From: an uncultured Pelagibacteraceae bacterium
Lineage (GTDB): Bacteria; Pseudomonadota; Alphaproteobacteria; Pelagibacterales; Pelagibacteraceae
Assembly (NCBI GenBank): GCA_902588835.1
Contig: CACIQQ010000004.1
Span: 1-64,000, forward strand
Length of the DNA stretch: 64,000 nt
Direction of reading: 5' to 3'
The position numbers were made by a program, and so were the translations under genes. The notes below the pieces were generated by a model, which was given only the letters and a program-made list of their open reading frames with translations, made no database searches and was not told the DNA's origin. This document shows, in pieces, positions 28,655 through 37,186 of this stretch; position 1 is the first letter of the stretch; each line of letters starts with the position of its first letter.

Positions 28655-30031
28655 TCTTTTTAGAACTTCGTCTTTACCTAAAGAGATAATAATATCATAA
28701 ATACCTGGTCCATATTTTGATCCTGTTAATGCAATTCTTAATGGTTGGCCAACACCTTTAAAATTTGTATTATTAGACTTAATCAATTCATTTACCAATG
28801 GTTCTAAATTTTCTCGATCAAATTTAGATAGATTTTTTATTTTATTAGTAAATTCAGCTATTATTTTTTTTGATGTATAATCTATTAATTTTAAATCTTC
28901 ATTATTGAACTGAACTTTTTCAGAAAGTAAGTATTTTGAATTATTAAAAATATCTTCTAATGTTTTTGCTTTATTTTTGAGAAATGTAAGAGATTTTTTT
29001 ATTTGATCTTCTTTTTCAGGAAGTATTTTTTCTTTATAATTTTCACAAAATTCTTTTAATTGATCAAATAAATTATCCTCTTTCATATTCTTAATATAAT
29101 ACTCATTCATAGATAAAATACGGTTTAAATCTAATTTAGAGGGAGATTTTCCAACACCTTCTAAATTAAAGTGTTTGATACTTTCTTCCAAATTAAAAAT
29201 TTCTTTATCTTTAAAAGACCACCCTAATCTTAACAAATAATTTCTTAAAGCTTCAGGCATTATTCCAATTTTTGAATAATCATCTAGTGTAGAATCTTTA
29301 TCCCTTTTTGATAATTTTTTTCCTTCTTTTGTATGAATTAAAGGTATGTGGGCAAATTCAGGGAGATCCCAATTCATAGCCTCATATATCTGTATTTGTT
29401 TAAAAGTATTTATTTTATGATCATCTCCCCTGATGATATGTGTCACTTTCATATCATGGTCATCTACGGTTACTGATAAATTGTATGTCGGGGTACCATC
29501 ATTTCTCAAAATCACAAAATCTTCAATTGTATTATTATCTATCTCAACATCACCTTGCACTAAATCTTTTAATTTAGATTTACCATTTATCTTACTTTTA
29601 AATCTAATTACTGGTTTTATGTTTTTTGGAGCCTCGCTTTCATTCTTATCTCTCCATTTTCTGTCGTAAATATATGGAATTTTTTTTTGTTTAGCTCTTT
29701 TCTTTTGTTCTTCAATTTCCTCATTTGAGCAATAACATTTATAAGCGTTTCCTTTTTTTAATAGATCCTCTGCAATTTTAACATGACTACTTATTTTGGT
29801 TGATTGTATGTATTCATCACTATCGTAATTTATACCAATCCATTTTAAGGACTGAATAATTTGATTTTGGTATTCTTTTTTTGATCTTTCTTTATCTGTG
29901 TCTTCTATTCTTAGAAGAAAATTTCCACCCTTATTTTTTGCAAATAACCAATTGAATAGAGCGGTTCTCACACCACCTATATGAAGCGGCCCCGTAGGTG
30001 ATGGAGCAAATCTTGTTGCTACTTTTGACAT
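28631..30031 (-). CDS. gltX: Glutamate--tRNA ligase
   Basis: GltX charges tRNA-Glu (and, where Gln-tRNA synthetase is missing, also tRNA-Gln for later amidation). The 466-residue class I synthetase has the HIGH-type motif RFAPSPTGPLHIGGVRTALF near the N-terminus, GDDHKINTFKQIQIYEA, and the KMSKS-type KLSKRDKDST (about residues 241-250). The discriminating anticodon-binding region is C-terminal. It lies 22 bases downstream of lexA, and its end converges with lpxB, overlapping by 24 bases. Confidence 0.97.
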   Translation of the reverse strand: MSKVATRFAPSPTGPLHIGGVRTALFNWLFAKNKGGNFLLRIEDTDKERSKKEYQNQIIQSLKWIGINYDSDEYIQSTKISSHVKIAEDLLKKGNAYKCYCSNEEIEEQKKRAKQKKIPYIYDRKWRDKNESEAPKNIKPVIRFKSKINGKSKLKDLVQGDVEIDNNTIEDFVILRNDGTPTYNLSVTVDDHDMKVTHIIRGDDHKINTFKQIQIYEAMNWDLPEFAHIPLIHTKEGKKLSKRDKDSTLDDYSKIGIMPEALRNYLLRLGWSFKDKEIFNLEESIKHFNLEGVGKSPSKLDLNRILSMNEYYIKNMKEDNLFDQLKEFCENYKEKILPEKEDQIKKSLTFLKNKAKTLEDIFNNSKYLLSEKVQFNNEDLKLIDYTSKKIIAEFTNKIKNLSKFDRENLEPLVNELIKSNNTNFKGVGQPLRIALTGSKYGPGIYDIIISLGKDEVLKRLGNKIFV

Positions 30032-30053
30032 TAATATTGTTTAGACTATTTTT

Positions 30054-30725
30054 TTAGAAGTTTCTATATAAAGATACTAGAACACCTTGAACTTTTACCC
30101 TATCAGGACCAAAAATTTTAGTTTCGTAATTTCTATTTGCACTCTCAAGCGCTATAGTTTTACCTTTTCTTCTAATCCTTTTTAGCATTGCTTCATGGTC
30201 ATCAATTAATGCAACCACAATTTTTCCATTTTCAGCAGTATCAGCTTTTTTTACAATAACTGTATCACCATTATTTATTCCAGCTTCTATCATAGAGTCA
30301 CCTTGAACTTTAAGGCCAAAAAATTCTCCATTTTTCTCAATATTTGCTGGAAGGGGAATTCTGCTTACTTCATTTTGAATAGCTTCAACTGGTGTACCGG
30401 CTGCAATTTTTCCTAAAACTGGAATTTCGTTTTCATTGTCTGTCGTTTCATCAAGTCCTCCCTTTATTACACTTGGCGAAAATGAATTATAAATATCATT
30501 TGCAGAAGCTGTTTCAGGTAATTTTACAACCTCTAATGCTCTCGCTTTATGAGCCAATCTTTTAATAAAACCTCTCTCTTCTAACGCACTTATTAATCTA
30601 TGTATTCCTGACTTAGATTTTAGATTTAAAGAGCTTTTCATTTCTTCATAAGATGGAGAAACACCACTACTTCTTAGCTTCTTATTGATGAACATTAATA
30701 AATTTTTTTGTTTTTTAGTAAGCAT
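30054..30725 (-). CDS. lexA: SOS response repressor LexA
   Basis: LexA represses DNA-damage genes and self-cleaves on RecA filaments. The start [13 protein letters not shown] is canonical, so I use the ATG at 30725 (223 residues) rather than the in-frame ATG at 30743, which would lie almost against the operator. The N-terminal winged helix is at residues 1-70. The cleavage site is Ala109-Gly110 (GKIAAGTP), the catalytic Ser144 is in QGDSMIEAG, and Lys182 is in AMLKRI. A GTTC-N7-GTTC operator lies 23 bp upstream, so it is autoregulated. In many Alphaproteobacteria moaC and moeA separate trpC from lexA; here they do not. Confidence 0.97.
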   Translation of the reverse strand: MLTKKQKNLLMFINKKLRSSGVSPSYEEMKSSLNLKSKSGIHRLISALEERGFIKRLAHKARALEVVKLPETASANDIYNSFSPSVIKGGLDETTDNENEIPVLGKIAAGTPVEAIQNEVSRIPLPANIEKNGEFFGLKVQGDSMIEAGINNGDTVIVKKADTAENGKIVVALIDDHEAMLKRIRRKGKTIALESANRNYETKIFGPDRVKVQGVLVSLYRNF

Positions 30726-30747
30726 AGAACAAATTACGTACATCTAT

Positions 30748-30776
30748 GTTCTACAAAAGTTCTTATCAATTAACAA
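30748..30776 (-). promoter_or_regulatory. lexA promoter with alphaproteobacterial SOS box
   Basis: The top strand reads GTTC (30748-30751), seven bases, GTTC (30759-30762), a perfect match to the alphaproteobacterial LexA operator GTTCN7GTTC. On the minus strand it lies inside a possible promoter: -35 TTGTTA (30776-30771), 17-base spacer, -10 TAGAAC (30753-30748). LexA binding would cover the spacer and -10. The start codon is 23 bp downstream. Confidence 0.85.
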
Positions 30777-30805
30777 TAGAAAAAAATATAGGAAATATGG
30801 GGTTT

Positions 30806-31603
30806 TTATCCCTTTAATACTGAAAAAATAGAATTATTTTCCAAATTTTTTAATAGTGATTCACCAATAAGAAAAGTTTTGATGGAGGTTTTGTTTGAGA
30901 TTTCTAATAGTTCGTCTTTTGTTTTTATTCCACTTTCAGAAATTAAAGGCCCAGGATGAGCAACCAAAACGTCATGAATATCATAAGTTGTATTTATTTC
31001 AGTTTTGAGAGTTTTAAGATTTCTATTATTTATTCCAATCAAACAATCTTTAAATTTTAATGCTCGTCTGGCTTCTTCAACAGTATGAACTTCAACAATA
31101 ATTGACATGTTTAATCTCAGCGCCTCTTCATACAATTCATTTGCTACCCTATCAGAAACCCCAGCTAATATAATTAATATTGCGTCTGCACCATAACTTT
31201 TGGCTAAAGAAACTTGAAATTTATCGATAAAAAAATCTTTACAAAGAATTGGTAATTTTATTTTCTGCTTGATTTTGCTTATGTGAACTAAATTTCCATA
31301 AAAAAAATCTTCTTCAGTTAAAACTGATAAGCATGTTGCTTTATTTTTATTGTATGTAGAGGCTATTTCCACAGGGTCATAGTTTTTGATTATTATACCT
31401 GCTGACGGACTAGCCTTTTTGATTTCAGCTATAATAGAAAATTTATTATTTTTAATATTTTCTTCAATTTTTTCTTTAAAATCTACAAAAGTATTGTTTG
31501 CTTTGATTAAATCATTTAAGGATTCTGATGAAATAGTTTTTTTGAGTTTTTCTATTTTATCAGTTTTTTTTGTAATTATTTTTTCGAGAGTGTTACTGGA
31601 CAT
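30806..31603 (-). CDS. trpC: Indole-3-glycerol phosphate synthase
   Basis: TrpC closes the indole ring from carboxyphenylamino-deoxyribulose phosphate in tryptophan synthesis. The 265-residue TIM barrel shows IAEIKKASPSAGII (about residues 59-72), LSVLTEEDFFYG, LPILCKDFFIDKFQV, GADAILII, IVEVHT, LIGINNRNLKTL and SESGIKTKDEL. It is monofunctional, without a fused TrpF. It overlaps trpD by 11 bases and is the last trp gene of this operon. Confidence 0.97.
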   Translation of the reverse strand: MSSNTLEKIITKKTDKIEKLKKTISSESLNDLIKANNTFVDFKEKIEENIKNNKFSIIAEIKKASPSAGIIIKNYDPVEIASTYNKNKATCLSVLTEEDFFYGNLVHISKIKQKIKLPILCKDFFIDKFQVSLAKSYGADAILIILAGVSDRVANELYEEALRLNMSIIVEVHTVEEARRALKFKDCLIGINNRNLKTLKTEINTTYDIHDVLVAHPGPLISESGIKTKDELLEISNKTSIKTFLIGESLLKNLENNSIFSVLKG

Positions 31604-32588
31604 TTTGTATTTTTAGTAGGTGTTTATAAGGAGCTCCAGTTTTAATGAAACCCCTTGCGTAATTATAAGCTAACTCAAAATTTTCATATTTTTCAGATAC
31701 AACTAATCCTGCAGCAGCATTCAAACATACTGCCTTCGAAAAATCATTATCTTCACCTTTAAAGATATTCAACATTTTTTTAGCATTAAATTTTGCATCT
31801 TGCCCTACAAGATTATCAAATTTATCTGCATTTACTTTTAATTTTTTTGGATCTATTATGATTTCTGTAATCTCATTATTTTTCAATTGCATAACCTTAG
31901 TCTTTGCATATGGTGATATTTCATCTAATCCGTCATCACTATTTACGATCCAGGCAAACTTGATATTTAAACTTTTTAAAGCATTTGCAAATATTTTTAA
32001 AAGTTTTTTGTCAAATACACCAATAACTTGTTTTTTAACTAATGCAGGGCTACTAAGAGGTCCAATCATATTGAAAATTGTTCTTTTTCCAATTTTTTTT
32101 CTAGTTGGCCCAACAAATTTCATTGCACTATGGTAATTAGGCGCGAACATGAAACCAAAATTATTTTTATAAATTTGTTGTTCAATTTCATTTGGCTCTA
32201 AATTAATATTTATATTTAGAGCTTCCAAAACATCCCCAGACCCACATTTTGATGAAACAGCTTTGTTACCGTGTTTTGCTACTTTAATATCCATACTAGC
32301 TAATAATAAAGCTGATGCAGTAGAAATGTTTAAAGTGTTCATACCGTCTCCACCTGTACCACATGTATCGATACAATTATCTACATTTACCCGTTTGGAT
32401 TTCTCTCTCAAAATATAAACACCTCCAGCTATTTCGTCTGAGGACTCGCCCTTTTCTGATAATAGAGTTAAGAAGTCAAATATCTCTTGATCATTAGCTT
32501 TTCCTTCCATCAATTTTTTAAACGCTTCTTTACTTTCTAAGAAAGTTAAATCTTGTTTTGCTCCAATTTTATCTATGAATTGTTTCAT
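31593..32588 (-). CDS. trpD: Anthranilate phosphoribosyltransferase
   Basis: TrpD transfers phosphoribosyl from PRPP to anthranilate. The 331-residue product has the PRPP loop DTCGTGGDGMNTLNISTA (about residues 70-87), KHGNKAVSSKCGSGDVLEAL, FMFAPNYHSAMK and RTIFNMIGPLSSPA. It is separate from TrpG, unlike the fused enterobacterial form. It overlaps trpG by four bases and trpC by 11, so translation is coupled. Confidence 0.97.
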   Translation of the reverse strand: MKQFIDKIGAKQDLTFLESKEAFKKLMEGKANDQEIFDFLTLLSEKGESSDEIAGGVYILREKSKRVNVDNCIDTCGTGGDGMNTLNISTASALLLASMDIKVAKHGNKAVSSKCGSGDVLEALNININLEPNEIEQQIYKNNFGFMFAPNYHSAMKFVGPTRKKIGKRTIFNMIGPLSSPALVKKQVIGVFDKKLLKIFANALKSLNIKFAWIVNSDDGLDEISPYAKTKVMQLKNNEITEIIIDPKKLKVNADKFDNLVGQDAKFNAKKMLNIFKGEDNDFSKAVCLNAAAGLVVSEKYENFELAYNYARGFIKTGAPYKHLLKIQNVQ

Positions 32589-33160
32589 TTATTTTTAAAT
32601 CTAATAAAGTTTTTTAAAATTTTTATACCAAGTTTTGTTTTAATACTTTCAGGATGGAATTGTACTCCATGTACGTTATATTTTTTATGCTTGATACCCA
32701 TTATTAGACCTTCTTTTGTTTCCGCGGTGATTTCGAGGTCTTTTGATAATGTTTTTTTATCAATTATCAAACTATGATATCTAGTTGCCTCGAAATTTTT
32801 AGGTAAATTTTTCAGTATTCCAATCTTTTTAGATATTATTCTGCTAGTTTTTCCGTGCATCAATTTTTTGGCTTGAATTATTTTAGATCCAAAAACTTGA
32901 CCTATTATTTGATGTCCGAGGCAAACCCCAAGAATGGGTATTTTGTTATGAATTTGTCTTACAATTTTCAAACAATTTCCAGACTGATTTGGATTACCAG
33001 GTCCTGGAGAAATAACAATTTTATCAAATCCCTTTTTAATAATATCCGAGGTATTAATTTTATCATTTCTGTAAACTTGAACTTTAGTTTTTAGAGAAGA
33101 CAAATAGTGAAATAAATTGTATGTAAAACTATCGTAGTTATCAATAAGAAGTATTTTCAT
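32585..33160 (-). CDS. trpG: Anthranilate/aminodeoxychorismate synthase glutamine amidotransferase
   Basis: TrpG supplies ammonia from glutamine to TrpE; the same type of subunit often also serves PabB in folate synthesis. The class I amidotransferase triad is present in 191 residues: nucleophile Cys80 in GVCLGHQ, with the late His and Glu in VQFHPES. ISPGPGNPNQSG forms the oxyanion region. It is flanked by trpE and trpD with ATGA-type overlaps. A dual trp/pab role is possible but not shown by the sequence. Confidence 0.96.
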   Translation of the reverse strand: MKILLIDNYDSFTYNLFHYLSSLKTKVQVYRNDKINTSDIIKKGFDKIVISPGPGNPNQSGNCLKIVRQIHNKIPILGVCLGHQIIGQVFGSKIIQAKKLMHGKTSRIISKKIGILKNLPKNFEATRYHSLIIDKKTLSKDLEITAETKEGLIMGIKHKKYNVHGVQFHPESIKTKLGIKILKNFIRFKNK

Positions 33161-34614
33161 TTTTCTAGTGACTTTATCAAAGCTTTCGCTTTATTTATGG
33201 TTTCATTATATTCATTTATTGGTTTGCTATCAGCAACAATTCCAGCTCCTGCCTGAACATAAAATTTATTATTTTTTGTAACTGCTGTTCTAAGGGCTAT
33301 ACAGGTATCAAAATCTCCATTCGCAGAAAAGTATCCAATGCCACCTGCATAGATTTTTCTACTATTTTTTTCAAGTTCATCAATTATTTCCATTGCTCTA
33401 ATTTTAGGTGCTCCTGAGACTGTACCTGCCGGAAACCCAGCCATTAAGGCTTCAAATTTAGAGAATTTTTTATCGTAGACACCTGTCACATTGGACACAA
33501 TATGCATAACGTGTGAATACTTTTCGATTTTAAATCTTTCAGTAACCTTTACAGTATTGATTTTTGAAACTTTTCCGGCATCATTTCTGCCTAAGTCGAG
33601 AAGCATAAGATGTTCAGATAATTCTTTTTTATCATTAATCAAATCTTTTTTTAAAAAGTTGTCTTCTTTATTGTTTCTACCCCTAGGTCTTGTACCAGCA
33701 ATTGGTCTTACAGTTATTACATTGTTCCTTAATCTAACCAAGATTTCTGGACTTGCCCCAATAATTTGAAAATCATTAAAATTAAAAAAAAACATAAACG
33801 GTGAAGGATTAGTTACTCTTAATTTCTTGTAAATCTCAATTGGTTTTTTTGTAAGTTTTGTCTCAAATCTTTGGCTTAAGACAACCTGGAATATGTCACC
33901 TTTTTTTATATATTGTTTTGCTTTGTTTACAATTTGGAAAAATCTTTTTTTAGAAATGTTCGATTTTATACTAAACTTTATTCCTAAAGTATTCTTTTGA
34001 AATTTGGAAATTCTTGAACTTATCAATAAACTATTAATCTCATCCTGTATTTCAAAATACTTTTTTTCTAAGTTATTTATTTTAATATCAGAAAAAATAT
34101 TTTTAACGAAAAAAATTTCCTTTTTAACATTGTCATGAATTATTAGAGTAGTCGGTCTTATCAATCTAATATCAGGTAGCTTAAGGTCGTTCTTACAAGA
34201 ATTTTTAATTTTTTCTATATATCTTATTGTATCATAAGAAAAGTATCCAGCTATCATACTACACATAGGTGGTAATGAAGATGGAATCTTAAATCTAAAA
34301 TTATCTATTATTTTACTTAATATAATTTTTGGATCACCTTTAATTATTTTTTTCTTTCCTGATATAATTGAAGAAACCCTCTTTTGATTGAACTCCCATA
34401 TTTTGTCTGGTCCCTTGCCAAAAATTGTGTATCTGCCTTTTATTTTACCTTTTTCAACAGACTCAAAAATGAAACTATTTTTGTCCTCTAAAAAGTTATT
34501 TATTAAATTTCCAATTTCTAAAGAATTTTTGGATTTAATCTTATAATATAAAACTTGATTTCTTTTCTGATTGTATGTTTTTTTAAATTCTTTTAGTCCA
34601 ACATTTAATTTCAT
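33157..34614 (-). CDS. trpE: Anthranilate synthase component I
   Basis: TrpE converts chorismate and ammonia to anthranilate. The 485-residue product carries the N-terminal regulatory region (FIFESVEKGKIKGRYT, where tryptophan feedback binding occurs in the family). The chorismate-binding catalytic domain has GDIFQVVLSQRFE, RPIAGTRPRG, LMLLDLGRNDAGKVS, SHVMHIVSNVTG, GFPAGTVSGAPKIRAMEII and GGIGYFSANGDFDTCIALR. It overlaps the upstream foldase gene by four bases, so there is no room for a trp leader peptide or attenuator directly before it. Confidence 0.97.
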   Translation of the reverse strand: MKLNVGLKEFKKTYNQKRNQVLYYKIKSKNSLEIGNLINNFLEDKNSFIFESVEKGKIKGRYTIFGKGPDKIWEFNQKRVSSIISGKKKIIKGDPKIILSKIIDNFRFKIPSSLPPMCSMIAGYFSYDTIRYIEKIKNSCKNDLKLPDIRLIRPTTLIIHDNVKKEIFFVKNIFSDIKINNLEKKYFEIQDEINSLLISSRISKFQKNTLGIKFSIKSNISKKRFFQIVNKAKQYIKKGDIFQVVLSQRFETKLTKKPIEIYKKLRVTNPSPFMFFFNFNDFQIIGASPEILVRLRNNVITVRPIAGTRPRGRNNKEDNFLKKDLINDKKELSEHLMLLDLGRNDAGKVSKINTVKVTERFKIEKYSHVMHIVSNVTGVYDKKFSKFEALMAGFPAGTVSGAPKIRAMEIIDELEKNSRKIYAGGIGYFSANGDFDTCIALRTAVTKNNKFYVQAGAGIVADSKPINEYNETINKAKALIKSLEK

Positions 34615-36038
34615 TTAAAATAGTTTCTTAATCTTTCGATTGTTCTTGAATAAATTTTTACATTATACTTATCATTTAAGTATAAATCATAAGTAGAAAA
34701 AACATCATTTTTTAATTTTTCATGAGTTTTAACATAATAAGTATCAAAATCTTTTTTTTTATTATCAATATTTTGTGTTTTAATCTTATTTATTTTGGCT
34801 AAGTATACTCCCCCTTTTTCATCTGAGGCTAATAGGAAACTTTTCTCTGGAAGAGAGTAAATATATTCAACTGAGTTGATTTCAAAAAAATTATTATCTT
34901 TTACTGAATTTAACTCAATATTTTTAAATAAGGATTTATTACTACTTACATTTTCAAAATCAGCGTCTGAAAATTTATTTGCATTTATTTTATCAAAGAT
35001 TTTTTTATTAAAATCAAATTTTTGTTTCTCAACAAGTGTGGTTAAAATAAAGTTTTTAAAATTTTTGTCTGTGACTTCTGGAATTTTATTTTCGATATTT
35101 TTGACCTGAAATATAAGAATAAAATCATTTTTATCTATAATCTGAATGCCATTATCAAATCTATTTTCAAAGACTTCTCTAAAAGGATCATCATTATTTG
35201 TAAGTGTATAATTTGTTTTTTTTTTGATGTTAATATTTTCATAACTGCTCAAAAGACTTTCAAGATCTGAAAAACTTGGGATATTATTTTCAATATCATC
35301 TATTTCTGAGAAAAATGTTTCGTTAAATTCTTCTGTGCCAATTAAATTTTTTGGAGTTATTTTGATATAATCAAAATCTATAAAATCTCGTTGTAAATCA
35401 TCACTATTATTTTGAATATAACTTGTGATTTCTGTATCAGTAAATTGATCCTTTTTTTTGTAAAAATTATCGAGATTAATAAATCTTAAATCAATTTTAC
35501 TATTTTCATATTTATAATATTTTTTTATGATAAATTCTGGAACTTTGATACCTCCATTCAAAAGGAAAAAAAGTTTTTTTTCTAATTCTCTGTTTTTTAA
35601 TCTTTTCTCAAAATTTGAAGCATTAATACTATTTTCAATTAAAAACTTTTCATATTTAATTCTATCAAAATTAGAATTTTGATCTAAAAAATTTTTATTT
35701 TTTTTGATAATTTTAACTAATTGCTCATCCGAAAATGATAAATCATAATAATCTATTTCTAATTCAATAAATTTTTTAGCCAGCAAATCACTTAATATTT
35801 CTTCCAAAATATTTTGATCTAAATTATTTCTTATTACTTCGGTACTAATACCCAATGAACTTATGTGATTTGTAAAAATTTTAGTTGAAACATTATAATT
35901 GTCAATCTTTGCTATATTATTTGTATCTTTGTTTTGAAAAACGCTTCCCATCCCAAAAAATACAAAAGGCAAGGCAACAATAAATACTACAACTGCTCCA
36001 AGTTTACTTTTTGAGAAATTTTTTAACTTATTTAACAT
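34611..36038 (-). CDS. PpiD/SurA-like periplasmic foldase, membrane-anchored
   Basis: The 475-residue protein starts like PpiD: a short cytoplasmic segment (MLNKLKNFSKSKLGAVVVFI), one membrane helix (about residues 13-32) and a SurA-N-type helical domain. The helical domain contains IDNYNVSTKIF and the repeated ILSDLLAKKFIE and RIKYEKFLIENSI elements. The parvulin prolyl isomerase domain is not clearly recognisable by its usual motifs, so the protein may be a chaperone without isomerase activity. In Alphaproteobacteria a PpiD-like gene commonly lies between tpiA (divergent) and trpE, as here. Confident as a PpiD-like protein; activity uncertain. Confidence 0.82.
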   Translation of the reverse strand: MLNKLKNFSKSKLGAVVVFIVALPFVFFGMGSVFQNKDTNNIAKIDNYNVSTKIFTNHISSLGISTEVIRNNLDQNILEEILSDLLAKKFIELEIDYYDLSFSDEQLVKIIKKNKNFLDQNSNFDRIKYEKFLIENSINASNFEKRLKNRELEKKLFFLLNGGIKVPEFIIKKYYKYENSKIDLRFINLDNFYKKKDQFTDTEITSYIQNNSDDLQRDFIDFDYIKITPKNLIGTEEFNETFFSEIDDIENNIPSFSDLESLLSSYENINIKKKTNYTLTNNDDPFREVFENRFDNGIQIIDKNDFILIFQVKNIENKIPEVTDKNFKNFILTTLVEKQKFDFNKKIFDKINANKFSDADFENVSSNKSLFKNIELNSVKDNNFFEINSVEYIYSLPEKSFLLASDEKGGVYLAKINKIKTQNIDNKKKDFDTYYVKTHEKLKNDVFSTYDLYLNDKYNVKIYSRTIERLRNYFK

Positions 36039-36094
36039 TATATATGATAATTTATTGATCTATAAAATCAAATCTATAGATTAAAAAAAGAATT
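36039..36094. promoter_or_regulatory. Divergent promoter region ppiD-like / tpiA
   Basis: These 56 bases must hold the promoters of both the minus-strand foldase-trp operon and the plus-strand tpiA operon. A perfect 12-bp palindrome, AATCTATAGATT, lies at 36071-36082, and TTGAT/ATCAA arms lie at 36055-36071. A TATAAA-like -10 at 36061-36066 could serve tpiA. The region is nearly pure A+T, so none of these is strong alone. Confidence 0.4.
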
Positions 36095-36835
36095 ATGACA
36101 AATAAAATTATGTATTTCATAGCTAATTGGAAAATGTATGGAAACTTAAAATCATTAAATACATTGAATAAAGTTATTAGATTTTCAAAATCTAAAGAAA
36201 TTAAGAAAGGAAGATTAATTTATTGTCCCCCAAATACTTTAATCTCTTCTTTTTTAAAGAAATTTGAAAATTGCTTAATAGATATTGGAGGACAGAATTG
36301 CCATGAAAGTGAAGATTATGGTTCACATACAGGTTTTGTAAATTCAAAAATGCTTAAAAGTTCTGGTGCCAATTATGTTATTTTAGGTCATTCAGAAAAT
36401 AGACAAAAAGGTGAAACAGACAAACTTATAAATCTTAAAATTAAAAGTGCCATTAAGGCAAAATTAAAAGTTATTTTTTGTATTGGTGAAACTTTGGCTG
36501 AAAAAAAGAAAAAAAAAACAAAATCGATTTTATCAAAACAAATTAAAATTGGTTTAAAAAAGATTAAAGAAAAATCAAATATATTTGTTGCTTATGAGCC
36601 TGTTTGGTCAATTGGTACTGGAAAAATTCCTAAAATCGATGAACTTGAACAAACGGTTGAATTTATTAAAAAAAAATTTAAAGGTAAATTACCAAAGATT
36701 TTATACGGTGGATCTGTAAATCCTGAAAATATAAGAAATTTAAAAAAGATAACTAACCTTGATGGTTTTTTAATTGGTGGAGCTTCCCAAAACTCTAAAA
36801 AATTTATTGATATAGTAAAAAAAACGTATAATTAG
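36095..36835 (+). CDS. tpiA: Triose-phosphate isomerase
   Basis: TpiA interconverts dihydroxyacetone phosphate and glyceraldehyde 3-phosphate. The 246-residue TIM barrel has the catalytic residues in FIANWKMYG (Lys), VILGHSENRQ (His) and VAYEPVWSIGTGK (Glu), and the phosphate loop YGGSVNPEN. The usual GHSERR reads GHSENR. It begins a plus-strand operon (tpiA-secG-pyrG-kdsA-eno) divergent from the foldase-trp operon. The start at 36095 leaves a few more residues than usual before the first strand; an ATG at 36110 is possible. Confidence 0.96.
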   Translation: MTNKIMYFIANWKMYGNLKSLNTLNKVIRFSKSKEIKKGRLIYCPPNTLISSFLKKFENCLIDIGGQNCHESEDYGSHTGFVNSKMLKSSGANYVILGHSENRQKGETDKLINLKIKSAIKAKLKVIFCIGETLAEKKKKKTKSILSKQIKIGLKKIKEKSNIFVAYEPVWSIGTGKIPKIDELEQTVEFIKKKFKGKLPKILYGGSVNPENIRNLKKITNLDGFLIGGASQNSKKFIDIVKKTYN

Positions 36836-36840
36836 TTCAC

Positions 36841-37146
36841 ATGGAAAATATTTTGCTAACGATAAACATTGTGCTTGCTATTATTTTAGTAATTCTCGTT
36901 TTATTTCAGAAATCAGAGGGTGGGGCATTAGGAATTGGTGTATCACAAGAAAGTTATATGTTTTCCAAAACTGCAGGCAATTTTTTGACTAAAAGTACTG
37001 CTATTGTAGCAACATTATTTATAATTTGTAGTTTAGGTCTTACTATTCTATCGAATCAAAAATTAAGTCCTGAAAAATCATTAATTGATACAGTGGACGA
37101 AAATCTCGATAAAGACGCACCAAAAATACCTGATAACAATAATTAA
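36841..37146 (+). CDS. secG: Preprotein translocase subunit SecG
   Basis: SecG is the small third subunit of the SecYEG channel. The 101-residue product has two membrane helices (about residues 3-21 and 54-72) around the conserved loop VLFQKSEGGALGIGVSQES, and a short acidic tail. It lies between tpiA and pyrG, the usual alphaproteobacterial order. A 40-base gap follows before pyrG, with a TATAAC (37173-37178) that could be a -10, but no convincing -35. Confidence 0.95.
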   Translation: MENILLTINIVLAIILVILVLFQKSEGGALGIGVSQESYMFSKTAGNFLTKSTAIVATLFIICSLGLTILSNQKLSPEKSLIDTVDENLDKDAPKIPDNNN

Positions 37147-37186
37147 TTCTTTTATTTTTACAAAAAAAAGCTTATAACATACTTCC

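Noticed and set aside
30726..30743. Upstream ATG extending lexA by six residues
   Set aside because: It would place the start five bases from the SOS operator and before the expected transcription start; MLTKKQ is the usual LexA start.
30780..30815. Possible terminator after trpC (GGG/CCC arms on the minus strand)
   Set aside because: Only three G-C pairs, the GGG is part of the last trpC codons, and the following T run is broken.
36055..36082. Overlapping palindromes between the foldase gene and tpiA as a specific operator
   Set aside because: The region is almost pure A+T, where such short palindromes arise by chance; kept only as a promoter region of low confidence.
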